From the NCBI GenBank assembly GCA_903929425.1, contig CAIYUO010000080.1, forward strand, positions 1 through 64,000: 64,000 nt of DNA, in the 5' to 3' direction. This DNA comes from an uncultured Bacteroidota bacterium. Its GTDB lineage: Bacteria > Bacteroidota > Bacteroidia > Chitinophagales > Chitinophagaceae. Each line of letters opens with the position of its first letter. The stretch's first letter is position 1. This document shows, piece by piece, positions 9,197 to 19,563 of the stretch. A program made the translations under genes and the position numbers. The notes under the pieces are model-generated. The model searched no databases. It saw only the letters and a list, made by a program, of their open reading frames with translations, and was not told where the DNA came from.

Positions 9197-11011
9197 CTAC
9201 TTTTTATGTTTTTCCTTAAGGTCTTGAACTTTTTTTTGAGCCTCCATCATTTGGTCATATTTGCTTTGCCAATTACTTTTCTTTTTTGGCGTTTTTCTTT
9301 TAACGTCGATTTCAGCTAAAATCTTATCATGATTTATAATAAATTTCTGAATCACTAATTGCAATACTAAAGTAACAATATTAGAAACAGTATAATACCA
9401 AGTTAAAGCAGAAGGAAGTCGGTTAAAGAAAAACAGTAACATGATAGGAAAGAAATAGGGCATATACTTTAACGCAGGATTATCCTGTGTTGGCGTCATT
9501 GACATATTATACACCGATATTAAAAAACTAGTTATAACAGCTGTAATGGTAAATAAACTTATATGATCTCCATATCCAAGTGGGATAGAAAAAGGCAAGG
9601 TTGCAATTACATCATAACTTGATAAATCCTGACTCCATAAAAAGGGTTGACCTCTTAATGCAATATTGGAATTAAAGAAACTATATAATGCAAAAAAGAT
9701 TGGAATTTGCAATAACGCTGGGATACAACCTCCTAAAGGATTTACACCTGCTTCTCTAAACAACTTCATTTGTTCCATAGCAAAGCCTTGTTGATCGTCT
9801 CCTAGTTTTTTCTTAATCTCATCTAATTCAGGTTTCAACACTTTCATTTTAGCACTACTTAAATAACTAGAGTAGGTTAATGGTGAAGTGACTAATCGTA
9901 TAAATATGGTTAATAATAAAACGACCCATCCATAATTCGAAACAAAGCCTGCAAAGAAATCAAATACAGGCATGATGATAAACTTATTTAAAGGACGCAC
10001 AAAAGAATATAAGTCACGACCTAAATTAACAATCTTCTCCATTTCTGGAGCCTGTGATTTTAATATTTGAAAATCGTTTGGACCATAGTATAATGAAAGA
10101 GGAATATTCACAACTGCACCACTTACTTTAGTTTGCAATTGTGTTTGCATTGTTGCCAAACCATTACTAGAATCGGATTTGCGTTCCCAATTAATTTTTC
10201 CAGATCCAAATCCATCCTTTGCAATTAGAGTTGTACTAAAAAATTGTTGTATCAATCCCACCCATTGTATTGGTTTTTCAAATGCCCATGTTGTTTTACT
10301 AGAGATATAATCAAATTCTTTACCTTCTGAAAAACAAACATTTGAAACTTGACGTTCGTATAATGTAGTACGTTCTTGTTGATAAGCATGAACGTCCCAT
10401 ATTAAATTAATCTGACCATTTGTCAATAACTGATCAGCTCCTTGTAACTGGACATTCCAATCAATAGCATATTTGTTTGCGCTTAATGAAAATTGGTGAC
10501 GAATGGTATTACCCGATGGGGTTGTCCAAGTGTATTCAATTTTTTGTACACCACTATCCCCTTTTGAAATATTAACGGACGGGAATATAATTTGATTAAT
10601 TTGAGCAGTTTGATTGTTTCCAATATTAACTGGATAGTTTAATGAACTACTGTCGCCTAATTTAACAAACTGCTTTTTTGAATTTTTGTACCCTTTTAAC
10701 GTAACACCAACTACTTGTCCACCCTTGTTACTAAAGTCAACTTTAATTAATTCATTTTCAAGGGTAGTGATTTGCAGTTGAACAGAATCCATTGAAACTT
10801 TAGCATTGTAAGTTGAATCAGCAGTGATTGGATTATTTGCAGCTGCCGCTTTTTCAGCCAATGACTTAACAAGTTGAGTTGAGTCATTGATGCGCTTATT
10901 ATAAGCCTGAAGTTCAGTTTGTTGCTTGTTATTATACCAAAAATAGGCGAAGAATAAACCCGCTAATAAGATGAAGCCAATGACCGTATTTTTATCCGTA
11001 TTCATATTCAA
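9197..11011 (-). CDS. yidC: Membrane protein insertase YidC
   Basis: 604 aa; N-terminal periplasmic domain, then NYGWVVLLLTIFIRLVTSPLTYSSYLSSAKMKVLKPELDEIKKKLGDD and C-terminal transmembrane segments. Confidence 0.96.
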   Translation of the reverse strand: MNMNTDKNTVIGFILLAGLFFAYFWYNNKQQTELQAYNKRINDSTQLVKSLAEKAAAANNPITADSTYNAKVSMDSVQLQITTLENELIKVDFSNKGGQVVGVTLKGYKNSKKQFVKLGDSSSLNYPVNIGNNQTAQINQIIFPSVNISKGDSGVQKIEYTWTTPSGNTIRHQFSLSANKYAIDWNVQLQGADQLLTNGQINLIWDVHAYQQERTTLYERQVSNVCFSEGKEFDYISSKTTWAFEKPIQWVGLIQQFFSTTLIAKDGFGSGKINWERKSDSSNGLATMQTQLQTKVSGAVVNIPLSLYYGPNDFQILKSQAPEMEKIVNLGRDLYSFVRPLNKFIIMPVFDFFAGFVSNYGWVVLLLTIFIRLVTSPLTYSSYLSSAKMKVLKPELDEIKKKLGDDQQGFAMEQMKLFREAGVNPLGGCIPALLQIPIFFALYSFFNSNIALRGQPFLWSQDLSSYDVIATLPFSIPLGYGDHISLFTITAVITSFLISVYNMSMTPTQDNPALKYMPYFFPIMLLFFFNRLPSALTWYYTVSNIVTLVLQLVIQKFIINHDKILAEIDVKRKTPKKKSNWQSKYDQMMEAQKKVQDLKEKHKK

Positions 11012-11035
11012 TGTTTAAACGTAATTAACGTGGGG

Positions 11036-11043
11036 CAAAGATA
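11036..11043 (-). promoter_or_regulatory. Candidate -7 element (TATCTTTG) for yidC
   Basis: Minus strand TATCTTTG about 25 nt upstream of the yidC ATG. Confidence 0.35.
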
Positions 11044-11062
11044 TGAATTTTAAGGTACCAAA

Positions 11063-12679
<1,617 letters not shown>

Positions 12680-12699
12680 TTAATTATTCATATAATATT

Positions 12700-12740
12700 A
12701 AAAAAGCAATCCCTTATACTAGTTGTCTAGTAGGAATCAC
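12700..12740 (-). promoter_or_regulatory. Terminator-like hairpin in the pyrG leader (putative attenuator)
   Basis: Minus strand GTGATTCC-TACTAG-ACAA-CTAGTA-TAA-GGGATTGC followed by TTTTTT, 24 nt upstream of the pyrG ATG. Confidence 0.5.
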
Positions 12741-12911
12741 CTTTTCAAGGGGTTTTTTAATTGACCTATCTATAATTGGGAAAAATTCTTAGAGGTCATA
12801 CAAAAATACACGAAATAAATTCCCAAAAAAATTAAGCTTAGCATTCAAACAATAAATGTTTATAAGTGTTATTTAAAAGTGAACATCTTAAAATAAAAAC
12901 AACAAAATTCT

Positions 12912-13787
12912 ATGAAAAAACTACTTTTTGGACTACTCATTACTGTAGCTGCCGCATCCCTACTAAGCTGGCATAAGGAAAAAACTCAATTTACCCCGAT
13001 TGACAAAGCGGAAGTAGTTGAATGTTTGAATATGGAAACACAGCAAGCCTATAAATTAGAAGCTTCTACCACAGCATTCGCCTCCTTACACCCCGTTCCA
13101 TTGAAGGTGAATCCTGAAAATTTGTTAGGTAAAATGATGCAATTTGACGCTGCTGATGGTAAAACAGCAAATGCCTATTTCATTCCAGCAAAAAAAACAA
13201 CTAAAAAGTGGTTAATTGTTATTCAAGAATGGTGGGGTTTAAATGATAATATTAAATTAGAAGCAGACAAGTACTTTTCAGCTTTAGGTGACATGAATGT
13301 AATAGCGGTTGACATGTATGATGGCAAAGTTGCAGCAACTCCAGATAGTGCCATGAAATTAATGCGTGGAGCCGATATGGCAAGAATGACAGCAATTATT
13401 CAAGGAGCCATAAAAAAAGCAGGAAGCGAAGCTTCTATTTATAGTGTTGGTTGGTGCTTTGGAGGTATGTGGAGTTTACAAACTGCAATATTAGCAGGTC
13501 CTCAAGCAAAAGGTACCATTATGTATTATGGCCGACCTGAAACTAATATGGATAAATTAAAATCTATAAAGTGTGATATCATTGGATTCTTTGGAAACTT
13601 AGATCAATCTCCATCTCCAGCAATGGTGAATGATTTTGAAAAAAATATGAAAGAAGCAGGTAAGAATTTGTCTGTAAACCGATACGAAGCGAATCATGGA
13701 TTTGCGAATCCTAGCAACCCTAGCTTTAATCCGACTGCAACAGCCGATGCTTATACAAAAGCCATTGCATTTTTAAAGGCACATTAA
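12912..13787 (+). CDS. Dienelactone hydrolase family protein with N-terminal signal/anchor
   Basis: IVIQEWWGLNDNIKLEADKYF, VIAVDMYDGK, YSVGWCFGGMWSLQTAI, nucleophile Cys context, C-terminal YEANHGFANPSNPSF. Confidence 0.9.
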   Translation: MKKLLFGLLITVAAASLLSWHKEKTQFTPIDKAEVVECLNMETQQAYKLEASTTAFASLHPVPLKVNPENLLGKMMQFDAADGKTANAYFIPAKKTTKKWLIVIQEWWGLNDNIKLEADKYFSALGDMNVIAVDMYDGKVAATPDSAMKLMRGADMARMTAIIQGAIKKAGSEASIYSVGWCFGGMWSLQTAILAGPQAKGTIMYYGRPETNMDKLKSIKCDIIGFFGNLDQSPSPAMVNDFEKNMKEAGKNLSVNRYEANHGFANPSNPSFNPTATADAYTKAIAFLKAH

Positions 13788-13817
13788 TTTTTTTAATGAC
13801 TATTTCATACAATAAAG

Positions 13818-13893
13818 CGCCCTTTAAAATAGAATTCCATTTGCCTCAGCGGCAAGCAGCCGAAATCGGCTTCATGGAACTATTTTAAAGGGC
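13818..13893. repeat. Long intergenic inverted repeat with two internal hairpins (three-way-junction-like)
   Basis: Outer arms gccctttaaaatagaattccat / atggaactattttaaagggc; inside TTGCC-tcagc-GGCAA and AGCCGA-aa-TCGGCT. Lies between convergent genes. Confidence 0.7.
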
Positions 13894-13917
13894 TTTCCTT
13901 TTGGATTTTATTTATAC

Positions 13918-14718
13918 CTACATATCATTTTTAATTTTGCGATAACTGGCCGTTAAACCGCGTATCAAAGAAGAACTAAATCCTTGATGTTCCATTTCAT
14001 TTAAGCCCGCAATGGTACAGCCCATTGGCGTTGTTACTTTATCAATTTCTTGTTCTGGATGCGTATGCTTGGTTAATAATAAATCAGCCGCTCCTTTTAC
14101 AGTTTGTGCTGCAATAAGTGAAGCTTGTGCAGCACTAAATCCAATTTCAATTCCACCTTGAATATTTGCACGAATATATCTTAATGCATAAGCAGTTCCG
14201 CAAGCACCTAATACCGTTGCAGCATCCATTAATTTTTCATCAATCACAATGATTTTTCCTAATTGATTAAATAATGTACTCACATATTCAATCTGATCCT
14301 TTGCTTTTTCATTGGCACAAATACAAGTCATACTTTGCTGAATAGAGATTGCTGTATTGGGCATTGCACGGAGCAATGAAAAGTCAGCACTCAACATTTC
14401 CTCCATATCCTTTATCCAAACTCCTGTAGCAACACTTATAATAGTATGTTGATTTGCTGTTAAAAATGGTTTTATATCTGCAACAATATCTTTTATTTGA
14501 AAAGGCTTTACAGCAAGAATAATATATTTAGCGTCCTTTACAGCAGCTTGATTATCTGAGGTAGTGGCAACTCCTTTATCCGCTAAATGTTGAATAGTAG
14601 TAATATTTCTTTTGGTAATGGTAATTTGATTTGCATTTACAAAACCACTTACCATTAAACCTTCTGCAATGGAGGAGCCTAAGTTTCCGCCACCAATGAT
14701 GGCAATTTTATTGTTCAT
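13918..14718 (-). CDS. proC: Pyrroline-5-carboxylate reductase
   Basis: KIAIIGGGNLGSSIAEGLM, LAVKPFQI, LLRAMPNTAISIQQSMTCI, VLGACGTAYALRYI, VTTPMGCTIAGLNEMEHQGF. Confidence 0.94.
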   Translation of the reverse strand: MNNKIAIIGGGNLGSSIAEGLMVSGFVNANQITITKRNITTIQHLADKGVATTSDNQAAVKDAKYIILAVKPFQIKDIVADIKPFLTANQHTIISVATGVWIKDMEEMLSADFSLLRAMPNTAISIQQSMTCICANEKAKDQIEYVSTLFNQLGKIIVIDEKLMDAATVLGACGTAYALRYIRANIQGGIEIGFSAAQASLIAAQTVKGAADLLLTKHTHPEQEIDKVTTPMGCTIAGLNEMEHQGFSSSLIRGLTASYRKIKNDM

Positions 14719-14739
14719 TTCTATTTTTTAAAGTTTGTG

Positions 14740-14822
14740 ATTTTTGAATTAAAACCTATTCCTCGTATCGCCCTGCGCAATGCTCGAAAGCGAGTCTCAA
14801 TATAGTTTTATTCAAAAATTAT
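14740..14822. repeat. Imperfect long inverted repeat between hldD-like and proC
   Basis: Arms tttttgaattaaaacctatt / aatatagttttattcaaaaa with a GC-richer core including CTCG-aaag-CGAG. Confidence 0.55.
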
Positions 14823-14859
14823 TTGTGTGATAATATAAATTACAAAATCTTCCAATTAT

Positions 14860-15861
14860 TTAGTAACCCTTTGCGGGCAATAAATAATTTTTCACATAAT
14901 CACTCACCCCTTCCTCTAAACTGCTAAATGGCTTGTCATAACCAGCTGCAATTAACTTAGCCATATTTGCTTCGGTAAAATATTGATACTTATCTCTTAT
15001 ATCTAAAGGCATATCAATGAATTCAATATTTGTACTTAACCCTTGTGCAATAAATGTATTTGCCGCTAAATCATAAAATGATCTTGCTTTACCAGTTCCT
15101 AAATTATACAATCCATTTAAGGAACTATCCCAGTTTGCATCAAGCATTTTATTTACCATCCAGAAAATTACATTCACCACATCCTTTACATATACAAAGT
15201 CACGCAATTGTTCGCCGTCTTTAAAACCTTCCTTGTGACTCTTAAAAAGTTTAACCAAACCTGTTGTAGCGATTTGATTGAATGAATGAAATATCACACT
15301 TGCCATTCTTGCTTTATGTCCTTCATTTGGACCATATACATTGAAAAACTTCAAGCCTGTCCATGAAGGAGGTGTTGTTGTTTGCGCAATAGCCCATTTA
15401 TCAAATTCATTTTTACTTACACCATATGGATTTAAGGGTACCAATTTATCTAAATTTTCATGCGTATCATTATAGCCATTTTCTCCAGCACCATAAGTTG
15501 CCGCTGAGGAAGCATAAATAAAAGGTATTTGTTTTTGGGTGGCATAGTTCCAAAGTGCTTTTGAATATTCAACATTCAACTCCTCGTGAATACTATAATC
15601 AAATTCAGTAGTATCAGTGCGTGCACCTAAATGAACAATTGCATCAATGGTATATTCCAAAGCTGGAAGTTGCTCAATAAATGATTGCCTTTCAATTACT
15701 TTTATAAATTGCTTTTGTTCCCAGTTTTTTCGCTTTGCTTCTACGCCAAAATCATCCACTAACAACAATTGATTCCAACCCTGTTCATTAAAGAATTGAA
15801 CACATACAGAACCAATAAATCCTGCTGTGCCGGTTACTACAATGGTGGGTTGTTTTTGCAT
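14860..15861 (-). CDS. hldD: ADP-L-glycero-D-manno-heptose 6-epimerase-like NAD-dependent epimerase
   Basis: TGTAGFIGSVCVQFFNEQG, HLGARTDTTEFD, YASSAATYGAGENGY, NPYGVSKNEFD, LKFFNVYGPNEGHKARMASV, LRDFVYVKDVV. Confidence 0.88.
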   Translation of the reverse strand: MQKQPTIVVTGTAGFIGSVCVQFFNEQGWNQLLLVDDFGVEAKRKNWEQKQFIKVIERQSFIEQLPALEYTIDAIVHLGARTDTTEFDYSIHEELNVEYSKALWNYATQKQIPFIYASSAATYGAGENGYNDTHENLDKLVPLNPYGVSKNEFDKWAIAQTTTPPSWTGLKFFNVYGPNEGHKARMASVIFHSFNQIATTGLVKLFKSHKEGFKDGEQLRDFVYVKDVVNVIFWMVNKMLDANWDSSLNGLYNLGTGKARSFYDLAANTFIAQGLSTNIEFIDMPLDIRDKYQYFTEANMAKLIAAGYDKPFSSLEEGVSDYVKNYLLPAKGY

Positions 15862-15875
15862 GATATGCTTTAAAA

Positions 15876-18086
15876 TTATTTTACTAATTGTTTTTCAATC
15901 GCTGTATTGTAATCATTTTTCCAACTATTAATTGCACCCCAATTTTCACCTTCAACAACTACATCACTTGAAGTTACTTTACCAATGATCGTTGATTTAA
16001 TACCATGCTTTTCAGCAGCTGCTTGAATACTTGCAACATTTGAAGCATTAGCTGAAACCACTACCCTGCTTTGCGCTTCACCAACCCAATAGGCGTCCTT
16101 ACGCAAACTGCTCCCGTTTGAACTAACTTCAAAACCTTTATCATTGAAAAAAGCTGATTCCAATAAAGTAACTATCAATCCACCTTCACTAATATCATGT
16201 GCACTTACTAATTTTGCATCTTTGATTAGACTAGCCACCAATTGTTGTAAATTATATTCTTCGTCCAAGTCAAAATAAGGTGCTTGAGAATGGGTAACAC
16301 CTTTTAATTTATTTAAGTATTCTGAAGATCCAATATCATTTCGTTGTTCTCCTAATAAAACAATTACGTCTCCTTCATTTTTAAAGTCCAACGTCATTCT
16401 ATTTTTCATATCCTCAACAATTCCCACCATTCCGATTGTTGGAGTTGGGAATACAGGACCATCCGGGTTTTGATTATAGAAACTTACATTGCCCCCAGTT
16501 ACTGGTGTATTAAATTTACGACATGCAGCACCCATTCCTTCCACTGATTTTACAAATTGATAGTATACTTCTGGATCATATGGATTACCAAAATTCAAGC
16601 AATTCGTAACACCAATGGGTTCGCCACCACTACATACAATATTTCTAGCAGCCTCGGCAACCGCAATCATAGCACCCTTTTCAGGATTTGCATAAACATA
16701 TTTACTATTACAATCAACGGTCATTGCTAATGCTTTTCCTGTGCCCTTTGCTAATACAACTGCAGCATCACTTGGCGCATTGGTACTTGTATTGGCAGCA
16801 CCTACCATACTATCATATTGATTATAAATCCAACGCTTTGAAGCTATGTTTGGAAGATTTACTAAATCCTTAACTGTTGATTTTAAATTGGTCGTATCAG
16901 CAATTGAATTCATATCAAATGCATTTACTTGAGCAAGGTATGCAGGTTCCTTGTATTCACGTGTGTACTGTGGCGCACCTCCTCCTAATACTAATTCATA
17001 AGCTGGTAAGGAAGCTTCCAACTCGCCATGCATATAAAAATTTAATAGACCGTCGCTAGTGACTTCACCAATATTACTACATGATAAATCCCACTTTTCA
17101 AACACCGCTAATACTTGCGCTTCTTTTCCTTTTTCAACTACCATTAACATTCTTTCCTGACTCTCACTTAATAATAACTCCCAGGCTTTCATGTTATGTT
17201 GACGTGTAGGCACTTTATCTAAATCAATGCGCATACCTACTTGTCCTTTAGCACTCATTTCAGCAGTTGAACAAATAATACCTGCAGCACCCATGTCCTG
17301 CATACCAACAACACCACCTGTTTCAATCACTTCTAAACAAGCTTCTAATAATTTCTTTTCTTGAAATGGATCACCTACTTGAACTGCTGGTAATTCTTCC
17401 ACACTATCCGCAGTTATTTCGGCTGATGCAAAACTTGCACCACCAATTCCATCTTTACCAGTGGCACTTCCTACAAAAAAAACAGGATTGCCTTCACCTA
17501 AAGCAATGGCACTAACAGTTTTACCTGCTTTCACAATACCAACGCTCATAGCGTTTACTAAAGGATTTGTATGATAACAGTTTTCAAAATATAATTCACC
17601 CCCCACTGTTGGAACACCAAAACAGTTTCCATAATGTCCAATGCCATGCACAACACCTGCTAATAATCTTTTTGTTTTTGCATCTTCTAATTTACCAAAA
17701 CGTAAACTATTTAAAGACGCTATTGGACGTGCGCCCATCGTGAAAATATCTCTTTGAATACCACCTACACCCGTTGCCGCTCCTTGAAATGGCTCTAGTG
17801 CACTTGGGTGATTATGACTTTCAATTTTAAATACAACACCATAATCATTTCCTATATCCATTAAACCGGCATTTTCTTCACCGGCAGCTACGAGCATTCT
17901 ACCTCCATCACGAGGTAAAGTTTTTAACCACTTAATGGAATTTTTATAACTACAATGTTCGCTCCACATTCCACTAAAAGCACATAGCTCCGTGAAGTTT
18001 GGGGTGCGACCTAACTTTTGTTTTATTAACTCAAATTCTTGTTCAGTTAACCTAAGCTGTTGTGCGGTTTTGACAGTGATTTCCAT
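15876..18086 (-). CDS. purL: Phosphoribosylformylglycinamidine synthase, PurL subunit (small type)
   Basis: 736 aa; SGMWSEHCSYKNSIKWLKTLP, ESHNHPSALEPFQGAATGVGGIQRDIFTMGARPIA, AHDISEGGL. Confidence 0.96.
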   Translation of the reverse strand: MEITVKTAQQLRLTEQEFELIKQKLGRTPNFTELCAFSGMWSEHCSYKNSIKWLKTLPRDGGRMLVAAGEENAGLMDIGNDYGVVFKIESHNHPSALEPFQGAATGVGGIQRDIFTMGARPIASLNSLRFGKLEDAKTKRLLAGVVHGIGHYGNCFGVPTVGGELYFENCYHTNPLVNAMSVGIVKAGKTVSAIALGEGNPVFFVGSATGKDGIGGASFASAEITADSVEELPAVQVGDPFQEKKLLEACLEVIETGGVVGMQDMGAAGIICSTAEMSAKGQVGMRIDLDKVPTRQHNMKAWELLLSESQERMLMVVEKGKEAQVLAVFEKWDLSCSNIGEVTSDGLLNFYMHGELEASLPAYELVLGGGAPQYTREYKEPAYLAQVNAFDMNSIADTTNLKSTVKDLVNLPNIASKRWIYNQYDSMVGAANTSTNAPSDAAVVLAKGTGKALAMTVDCNSKYVYANPEKGAMIAVAEAARNIVCSGGEPIGVTNCLNFGNPYDPEVYYQFVKSVEGMGAACRKFNTPVTGGNVSFYNQNPDGPVFPTPTIGMVGIVEDMKNRMTLDFKNEGDVIVLLGEQRNDIGSSEYLNKLKGVTHSQAPYFDLDEEYNLQQLVASLIKDAKLVSAHDISEGGLIVTLLESAFFNDKGFEVSSNGSSLRKDAYWVGEAQSRVVVSANASNVASIQAAAEKHGIKSTIIGKVTSSDVVVEGENWGAINSWKNDYNTAIEKQLVK

Positions 18087-18381
18087 TTGTTTTTTCGTAT
18101 TACTTAAAATATGTCGCGAAGGTACAAAATGAGGCGCTAAGCATTTAATGGAATTACCAACATATTTAATGAACTTTCAAACTTCTTTGAAAATCAATGA
18201 TTTATAGAAAACAATCTAATTATAATTATTTATAATATTTATATTTTATACACATTGAGCGATTTTTTCATTCGTACATCACCATATTTTAATAAATCTT
18301 GCTTATTTTCGTTCCCACAAAGCATATATAAAGTAATATTACTTATATATTTTATTTTTCAAATATTTAAACATTAGTACC

Positions 18382-19395
18382 ATGTCTAAATCTAAATTAG
18401 AGTACATCTGGTTAGATGGTTACAAACCAACACAGTCTTTAAGAAGCAAAACAAAAATTGAAAACAACTTTAGTGGTAAACTAGCAGATTGTGATATGTG
18501 GTGTTTTGACGGTTCTTCAACTGAACAAGCGCCAGGTGGATCAAGTGACTGTTTATTAAAGCCTGTCTTTATTTGTAAGGATCCAGGTCGCAAGGATGCT
18601 TATTTAGTAATGTGTGAAGTATTAAATGCTGATGGTACACCACATGCAACAAATGGTCGTGCTACCATCGAAGATGATGATAATGATTTCTGGTTTGGAT
18701 TTGAGCAAGAATATTTTTTATGGAATCCAGCAACTAACAAGCCATTAGGTTTCCCTGAAGGTGGTTACCCTGGCCCTCAAGGACCTTACTATTGTTCAGT
18801 GGGTGCTAATAATGCATATGGCAGAAATATTGTTGAAGAACATTTAGATATTTGTTTAGATGCTGGTTTAAACGTAGAAGGTATTAATGCTGAAGTTGCT
18901 GCTGGACAATGGGAATTCCAAATTTTTGCAAAAGGTGCAAAAGAAGCTGGAGACCAAATTTGGGTAGCAAGATATTTATTAGAAAGAATTGGAGAAACAT
19001 ATGGTGTATCAATTAACTGGCATTGTAAACCATTAGGTACATTAGATTGGAACGGTTCAGGTATGCACGCAAACTTCTCTAATACAACATTAAGAACTTG
19101 TGGTAAGAAAGAAGTGTACGATGCAATTTGTGAATCATTCCGTCCATTTGTAAAGGAACATATTGAAGTATACGGAGCAGATAACCATTTACGCTTAACA
19201 GGTAAACATGAAACAGCATCCATCCATGATTTCTCATTTGGTGTTTCTGATAGAGGTGCTAGTATCCGTATCCCAATTGGTGCGGTAGAAAAAGGTTGGA
19301 AAGGGTGGTTAGAAGACCGTCGTCCAAACTCAGCTGCTGACCCTTACAAAGTGGCTGCAAGAATTATCAAAACTGTGAAAACTGCAAAGTTTTAA
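18382..19395 (+). CDS. Glutamine synthetase type II (GSII)
   Basis: 337 aa; KLEYIWLDGYKPTQSLRSKTKI, WCFDGSSTEQAPGGSSDCLLKPV, WFGFEQEYFLW, GAKEAGDQIWVARYLLERIGE, beta-grasp GlnII signature. Confidence 0.93.
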   Translation: MSKSKLEYIWLDGYKPTQSLRSKTKIENNFSGKLADCDMWCFDGSSTEQAPGGSSDCLLKPVFICKDPGRKDAYLVMCEVLNADGTPHATNGRATIEDDDNDFWFGFEQEYFLWNPATNKPLGFPEGGYPGPQGPYYCSVGANNAYGRNIVEEHLDICLDAGLNVEGINAEVAAGQWEFQIFAKGAKEAGDQIWVARYLLERIGETYGVSINWHCKPLGTLDWNGSGMHANFSNTTLRTCGKKEVYDAICESFRPFVKEHIEVYGADNHLRLTGKHETASIHDFSFGVSDRGASIRIPIGAVEKGWKGWLEDRRPNSAADPYKVAARIIKTVKTAKF

Positions 19396-19452
19396 TAGTT
19401 CCTTTAACTACGGTTTTTTAGAATAGCATTCATAAATTGTGTTTTGAATTCA

Positions 19453-19480
19453 ATCCCCCAAGAAATTGGGGGATTTTTTG
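19453..19480 (+). terminator. Intrinsic terminator after the GSII gene
   Basis: aatcccccaagaaattgggggattttttg: 7-bp GC-rich stem plus T-tract. Confidence 0.85.
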
Positions 19481-19563
19481 TGCATTATTGATTTTACAAA
19501 ACCAAAAAGGGTCATAAATAGTGGGTAAATTTGCTTTCTTTCCTAAATTAAAAAATTATTAAT

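Noticed and set aside
18246-18254. TTATACACA near GSII as an extra DnaA box
   Set aside because: Single match in AT-rich DNA far from dnaA; likely chance.
18789-19223. Minus-strand 144-aa ORF
   Set aside because: Antisense shadow of the GSII gene.
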